Below are positions 33,376-37,105 of a stretch of DNA of 37,105 nt, one piece after another; position 1 is the first letter of the stretch, and each line of letters begins with the position of its first letter. Made by a program: the position numbers and the translations under genes. The notes beneath the pieces were generated by a model. The model saw only the letters and a list, made by a program, of their open reading frames with translations. It made no database searches and was not told where the DNA came from. The stretch lies in the NCBI GenBank assembly GCA_028874195.1, contig JAPPLM010000075.1, positions 1 through 37,105 on the forward strand, read 5' to 3'. Source of the stretch: Chloroflexota bacterium. GTDB taxonomy: Bacteria; Chloroflexota; UBA11872; VXOZ01.

Positions 33376-34239
33376 ATGAGCGAAGAAGCCATTCGCGTTG
33401 ACGGTGTCAGCTATGCGTACGGCGACGTGAAGGCGGTGGATGACATCAGCTTTAGCGTTGCCCAGGGTGAGGTGTTGGGCTTTCTGGGGCCGAATGGCGC
33501 GGGCAAGTCCACCACCATCAAGCTGCTCACCGGCCAGATGCGCCCACAAACCGGCGACATCGCGATACTGGGCATGAACGTGGCCAAGGAGCGCGACGCC
33601 ATTCAGGGCCGCATCGGCGTATGCTTTGAAGAGAAGAACCTCTATCTCAATCTTTCCGCCAAGGAAAACCTGCACTTTTTCGCCAGGCTCTTCGGCATTC
33701 GTGACTTTGACCCCACGCCGTTGCTGCAGCGGGTGGGACTTGCCGACCGCGCCGACGACCGCGTGAAAGGCTACTCCAAGGGCATGCAGCAGCGGCTTAT
33801 GGTCGCCCGGTGCCTGCTGAACAATCCCGACATACTCTTCCTCGACGAGCCGACCGATGGGCTTGATCCGGTCTCCTCGCAGGCCATCCGCCGCGTGATA
33901 GAGGAAGAAGCCGAGCGCGGCGCGGCCATCCTGCTCACCACCCACGACATGGATGAGGCGGACAAGCTCTCGGATCGCGTGGCGTTTATCAACGACGGCA
34001 CAATCGCGGCCCTCGATACGCCGGAAAACTTGAAGCTCGCCCACGGCCAGCGTTCCGTGCGGGTGCGCACCCGAGAGAACGGCGAGATCCGTGAGCAGGT
34101 GGTGCCGCTCGATGCCAGCGACACCGGCGACCAACTGAAAGCAGTGGTGGGCGCGGAGGGCTTGCTGACCATTCATACTGAAGAGGCCACCCTGGAAGCC
34201 GTTTTCATCACCCTCACGGGCAGGGGACTGCAGGAGTAA
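33376..34239 (+). CDS. ABC transporter ATP-binding protein (ABC-2 exporter type)
   Basis: This 287-residue ATPase has Walker A GPNGAGKS (38-45), a signature region YSKGMQQR (133-140), Walker B LFLDEP with catalytic Glu158, and the switch His190 (LLTTHDMDE). The C-terminal about 60 residues (VRVRTRENGEIREQVV ... FITLTGRGL) are typical of NatA/CcmA-like exporters of drugs, sodium or lipids. It is followed by two membrane subunits in the same direction, making a complete ABC-2 exporter; the substrate is unknown. A copy of the miniature element lies between it and the first permease gene. Confidence 0.94.
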   Translation: MSEEAIRVDGVSYAYGDVKAVDDISFSVAQGEVLGFLGPNGAGKSTTIKLLTGQMRPQTGDIAILGMNVAKERDAIQGRIGVCFEEKNLYLNLSAKENLHFFARLFGIRDFDPTPLLQRVGLADRADDRVKGYSKGMQQRLMVARCLLNNPDILFLDEPTDGLDPVSSQAIRRVIEEEAERGAAILLTTHDMDEADKLSDRVAFINDGTIAALDTPENLKLAHGQRSVRVRTRENGEIREQVVPLDASDTGDQLKAVVGAEGLLTIHTEEATLEAVFITLTGRGLQE

Positions 34240-34283
34240 CAGGCCGGGGAATTAAGAATCCACTGCCAAAGAGTTGCAGGAAT

Positions 34284-34506
34284 TGTAGTTTTGACTAATT
34301 CGTTGACAAAATCAGCCATCTGTACACCTGCCTGCATGAGCCATGTCATTCCGAGCGGAGCGAGGAATCTGGAGTCTACGTTCCACGTAGCTGGATTGTC
34401 TAAGGACTCTAGATTCCTCGCTCCGCTGCGCTTCGCTCGGAATGACAGAAACTGCCAACGCTCTCTAGCAACAAGAGACTCTGTCATGAATTTGTCAAGA
34501 CTTACA
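34284..34506 (+). mobile_element. Miniature inverted-repeat element, copy C (223 bp, diverged)
   Basis: The left end (34284-34308, containing TAATTCGTTGACA) and right end (34482-34506, containing GAATTTGTCAAGACTTACA) are imperfect inverted repeats like those of copies A and B. The inner arms are a strong fold-back: GTCATTCCGAGCGGAGCGAG (34345 on) and CTCGCTCCGCTGCGCTTCGC to CGGAATGAC. It fills most of the 293 bp between the ABC ATPase and permease genes. No open frame is credible. Confidence 0.7.
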
Positions 34507-34532
34507 GGCATGACAGGCGGAGGATCCCACAA

Positions 34533-35645
34533 ATGAGCGCCCAGGTCTCGCGCGCCGCCATCGTCTGGGCAATAGTCCGCAAAGACCTGCGCGAGTACAG
34601 CCGCGAGCGGTTCTTCGTGGTGATTACGGTCATTAGCATTCTGGTCTACGGCATCGCCTTTTGGCTGATGCCGAGCAGCGTGGACGAGTCCTTTGCCGTT
34701 GGCATTCACCAGACCGGCATGGACGACATCTTCGCGGCGGCCATGGAAGACCAAGGCGTAGGCATCGAGCTTGTGCAGTTTGAAACGGTAGCAGCGCTGG
34801 AAGCGGCGCTCGGCATGGGCGACGCGGAGCCGGAAGAGCCGCTTGCCATAGGGCTGGCTTTCCCCAATGACTTTCTGCAGCGTGTCGCCGCCGGACAGCA
34901 AACGACCGTCCGTGTCTACGTGGATGCCAACGTGCCCGTGGAGCTGCAGCGCGCCATGGAGAGTTTCGTGCGCGAGATCGCCTACGCCTTATCGGGCAAT
35001 CCCCTGCCGGTGGCCGATCCCAATCGCGAGGTGATCGTACTTGGCGAAGACCGCGTCGGCGCTCAGGTGCCGTTTCGGGAAAAGATCCGGCCCCTCTTTG
35101 CGTTCATGGCGCTCGTCATCGAGACCTTCGCCCTGAGTTCGCTCGTAGCCACCGAAATCCAAGCGCGTACGGTGACGGCCGTGCTCGTCTCGCCGACGCG
35201 GGTCTCGGACTTTCTGGCGGCCAAGGGCATCCTGGGCACGGGCATGGCTTTTGCCCAAGCAGTGCTCCTGTTGCTCATTATCGGCTCGTTCGCCAATCAG
35301 CCCCTCATCCTGCTGTGCGCAGTCTTGTTGGGCGCCGTGCTGGTGACCGGCTGCGGCCTGATTGCGGGCGCGGCAGGCAAGGACTTCATCGAAACGCTCT
35401 TCTACGGCATGGCTTTCATGATCCCGCTTATGATTCCGGCAATTGCGGTGCTCTTTCCCGGCTCGGCCGCGGGGTGGGTGCAGGTCTTGCCCTCATACGG
35501 TCTGGTCCAAGCGGTCGTGCAAGCCAGCGCCTATAATGCCGGCTGGCTGGACGTATTGCCGCACCTTGGCACGGCGCTGGGGTGGTGCGGTATCGCCTTC
35601 GCGGTGGGGCTGGTGATTCTCAAGAGGAGAGTAGAGACGCTCTAA
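34533..35645 (+). CDS. ABC-2 type transporter permease, subunit 1
   Basis: This 370-residue membrane protein has an N-terminal transmembrane helix (ERFFVVITVISILVYGIAFWL), a large extracytoplasmic domain (about residues 50-185), and five to six C-terminal helices starting around FAFMALVIETFALSSLVATE. The RTVTAVLVSPTRVSDFLAAKGILG amphipathic segment is the ABC-2 coupling region. Topology matches NatB/YhgE-type exporters. GGAGG lies about 9 bases before the ATG. It pairs with the upstream ATPase and the next permease. Confidence 0.9.
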   Translation: MSAQVSRAAIVWAIVRKDLREYSRERFFVVITVISILVYGIAFWLMPSSVDESFAVGIHQTGMDDIFAAAMEDQGVGIELVQFETVAALEAALGMGDAEPEEPLAIGLAFPNDFLQRVAAGQQTTVRVYVDANVPVELQRAMESFVREIAYALSGNPLPVADPNREVIVLGEDRVGAQVPFREKIRPLFAFMALVIETFALSSLVATEIQARTVTAVLVSPTRVSDFLAAKGILGTGMAFAQAVLLLLIIGSFANQPLILLCAVLLGAVLVTGCGLIAGAAGKDFIETLFYGMAFMIPLMIPAIAVLFPGSAAGWVQVLPSYGLVQAVVQASAYNAGWLDVLPHLGTALGWCGIAFAVGLVILKRRVETL

Positions 35646-35698
35646 GATAGGAGTGAGGGGCACGCTTACGGGGTGTATCCCTAGAAGTGGAATGGTAG

Positions 35699-35731
35699 CC
35701 GTTCGCCCTGAGCCTGTCGAAGGGTGAACGG
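35699..35731. repeat. TTCGAC-type palindrome
   Basis: CCGTTCGCCCT and AGGGTGAACGG face each other around GAGCCTGTCGA; the core matches the family seen at 11237, 18417 and 19649. It lies between the two permease genes. Confidence 0.8.
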
Positions 35732-35765
35732 CGGGAGCAGCAATAGCAAAGAGAAAAATAGGTAA

Positions 35766-35791
35766 GAGCGGGGGACAAGCCCCCGCGCTAC
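35766..35791 (+). repeat. GAGCGGGGG-type palindrome, copy 3
   Basis: This is identical over 26 bp to the copies at 7208 and 8619. It lies 27 bp before the second permease start. Confidence 0.85.
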
Positions 35792-35818
35792 ACGGATTGA
35801 GCGGAAAGGCGAAGAGCA

Positions 35819-36886
35819 ATGATCGGAACACACGCGCTACACCTGCTGCGCAAAGACCTGGGCGTCGGGCCGCGGTCGCCTATCTTTCTCTACGCCATCG
35901 CCCTGCCCGTGATTCTCACGCTGCTCATTCGCGTCGTATTCGGCAGTCTCTTCGATCCCGCGCCCCGGCTCGGCATCGTGGACGAAGGCGAATCGCAAAT
36001 CACCCGGAATGCCCGCGACATCGACGGCGTTCAGGTGAAGTTTCCGGAATCCGCTGCCGCTTTGAAACAGATGGTGGAGAACAACGATCTGGACGCCGGG
36101 CTCGTGCTGCCCACGGGCTTTGACGGCGCGTTACAGGCCGGTCAGATGCCCAACGTGCAGTTCTTCTTTGGCGGCCAGAGCCTGGCCTCGAACCGCGTGG
36201 TGCTGGGGGTGACGATGATCGACCTCATCCGCGAGGTGGCGGGTTCGCCCGCGCCAATAGAGGTTGAAACCGTCACCGTCGGCGACGGCGAGTCCGTGCC
36301 ACTTGTCTCCCGCCTGCTGCCGTTGATCGTGCTCATGGCGGTGCTCATCGCGGGGGCGCTGACCCCGGCGACAAGCCTGGTGGAAGAAAAGGAAAAACGG
36401 ACTCTCACCGCGCTGCTCGTCACACCGACCCGCCTGGGCGACGTCCTGCTCGGCAAAGGCGCGTTGGGCTTCATCCTGGCCATGGCCACCGGCACGGTCA
36501 CGCTGGCGCTGAACGGCGCGCTCGGTACCAACACCGCCGCGCTGCTCCTGGTGCTCGTGCTGGCGACGCTCATGGCGGCGGAGGTCGGCCTGATGCTCGG
36601 CTCCTTCGCCAAAGACACCAAGGCGCTTTACACCATCTGGAAGTCCGGCGCCATCGTGCTGCTCGCCCCGGTGATCTTCTTCATCTGGCCCAACCTCCCC
36701 CAGTGGATCGCCAAAGTCTTCCCCACCTACTACTTCCTCTCGCCCCTGTTCGACATCGCTATCCGCGGCGCGGGCCTCGCCGACGTGTGGGTGGAACTCG
36801 CCATCGGCTTCGCCATCTGCGCCGCCTTCCTCCTCGGCGTCACCGCCCTCGGCCGCCGCATGGAGGCTACCCTGACCGCGACTTGA
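35819..36886 (+). CDS. ABC-2 type transporter permease, subunit 2
   Basis: This 355-residue membrane protein is of the same architecture as subunit 1: a first helix (IFLYAIALPVILTLLIRVVFG), an extracytoplasmic domain (about 45-155), then helices from LLPLIVLMAVLIAGALTP. It has the coupling segment KEKRTLTALLVTPTRLGDVLLGKG, which parallels that of subunit 1, so the two arose by duplication. With the ATPase it would form a heterodimeric exporter. It is the last complete gene in the window. Confidence 0.9.
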   Translation: MIGTHALHLLRKDLGVGPRSPIFLYAIALPVILTLLIRVVFGSLFDPAPRLGIVDEGESQITRNARDIDGVQVKFPESAAALKQMVENNDLDAGLVLPTGFDGALQAGQMPNVQFFFGGQSLASNRVVLGVTMIDLIREVAGSPAPIEVETVTVGDGESVPLVSRLLPLIVLMAVLIAGALTPATSLVEEKEKRTLTALLVTPTRLGDVLLGKGALGFILAMATGTVTLALNGALGTNTAALLLVLVLATLMAAEVGLMLGSFAKDTKALYTIWKSGAIVLLAPVIFFIWPNLPQWIAKVFPTYYFLSPLFDIAIRGAGLADVWVELAIGFAICAAFLLGVTALGRRMEATLTAT

Positions 36887-36941
36887 TACACTTGGACACC
36901 GACGGCGATTTCGTACCCGCAAACTTGCTCCATGAGGTGCC

Positions 36942-37105
36942 GTGTTGAACTATAATCAAGACATACTTCACGGAATAAACCTGATTCCTCGCCGCAGCCG
37001 TTGGAAAGTTCGGAGATCTATTCGACTCGCCAAAGAGCTAAGAATTGAAGTTGGAGCAATGACAGCCAGACTTGCACGGCACATGACGAAAGTTTTGGGA
37101 CTATT
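36942..37105 (+). CDS. Possible start of a truncated gene at window edge
   Basis: From a GTG at 36942 a frame runs open to the end of the window with about 54 codons, rich in Arg and Lys (RRSRWKVRRSIRLAKELRIE). I do not recognise it. A TATAAT at 36951-36956 lies just inside this frame, so it may instead be the promoter of a gene starting further right. Confidence 0.25.
   Translation, partial: MLNYNQDILHGINLIPRRSRWKVRRSIRLAKELRIEVGAMTARLARHMTKVLGL

Noticed and set aside
33349-34176. Long antisense frame over the ABC ATPase
   Set aside because: The sense strand encodes Walker A, signature and Walker B motifs; the antisense product matches nothing.
36131-36922. Long antisense frame over the second permease
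   Set aside because: Low-complexity Glu/Gly/Arg/His-rich translation typical of reverse-strand shadows.
1-37105. tRNA genes, rRNA, integrase or transposase genes
   Set aside because: I looked for T-loop (GGTTCGAAT-like) sequences and for transposase or integrase motifs in the frames and found none.

Overview
This 37.1 kb window is a bacterial chromosome segment, GC-rich in most genes, with frequent TTG and GTG starts, many Cys-anchored lipoproteins (lipobox signal peptides) and intergenic spaces full of palindromic repeats. No 16S, tRNA or other decisive marker is present. The mix of genes (PlsX, HolA facing S20, a DnaG-RpoD pair, sugar-acid and Gfo/Idh/MocA enzymes, leaderless-looking promoters) fits an uncultured environmental bacterium. 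Chloroflexota is my best guess, held weakly.

Layout. 1-2.05 kb: repeat half, a 5'-truncated GMC oxidoreductase remnant and a MatB-like acyl-CoA synthetase. 2.1-3.7 kb: a compact restriction-modification pair in which an XRE-type HTH is fused to a PD-(D/E)XK nuclease, convergent with a DPPY methyltransferase. 3.9-10.3 kb: DUF1801 protein, Cache-like lipoprotein, secreted intradiol-dioxygenase lipoprotein, HD hydrolase, ornithine cyclodeaminase-family enzyme and a DUF418/YeiB membrane protein. 10.8-14.4 kb: a small unknown gene, rpsT with a strong terminator, holA and a HAD phosphatase. 14.6-18.3 kb: an overlapping three-gene operon of a SAMHD1/YwfO-like HD phosphohydrolase, a YwgA-like protein and a large unknown protein. 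18.5-22.5 kb: plsX, modA-modB (no modC) and a UPF0173 metal-dependent hydrolase. 22.5-27.1 kb: dnaG-rpoD followed 17 bp later by a Swt1-type HEPN RNase-like gene. 27.2-33.0 kb: a hendecad-repeat DUF1640-like protein, a Gfo/Idh/MocA oxidoreductase, an amidohydrolase, a HicAB toxin-antitoxin pair, a YceI lipoprotein and a KdgD-like dehydratase. 33.4-36.9 kb: an ABC-2 exporter (one ATPase, two permeases).

Three accessory loci have a defence or stress flavour: the HTH-nuclease/methyltransferase pair, the HD/YwgA operon and the HEPN gene behind rpoD. HicAB adds a toxin-antitoxin system. None is flanked by a transposase gene.

Mobile-like DNA is non-coding. A ~250 bp miniature inverted-repeat element occurs three times (8668-8917, 11910-12161, 34284-34506), with ~26 bp terminal inverted repeats. 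The third copy sits inside the ABC exporter operon. At least three families of short palindromes are scattered between genes, and one lies in frame inside the start of modB. A possible solo IS21-type end lies near 5.33 kb.
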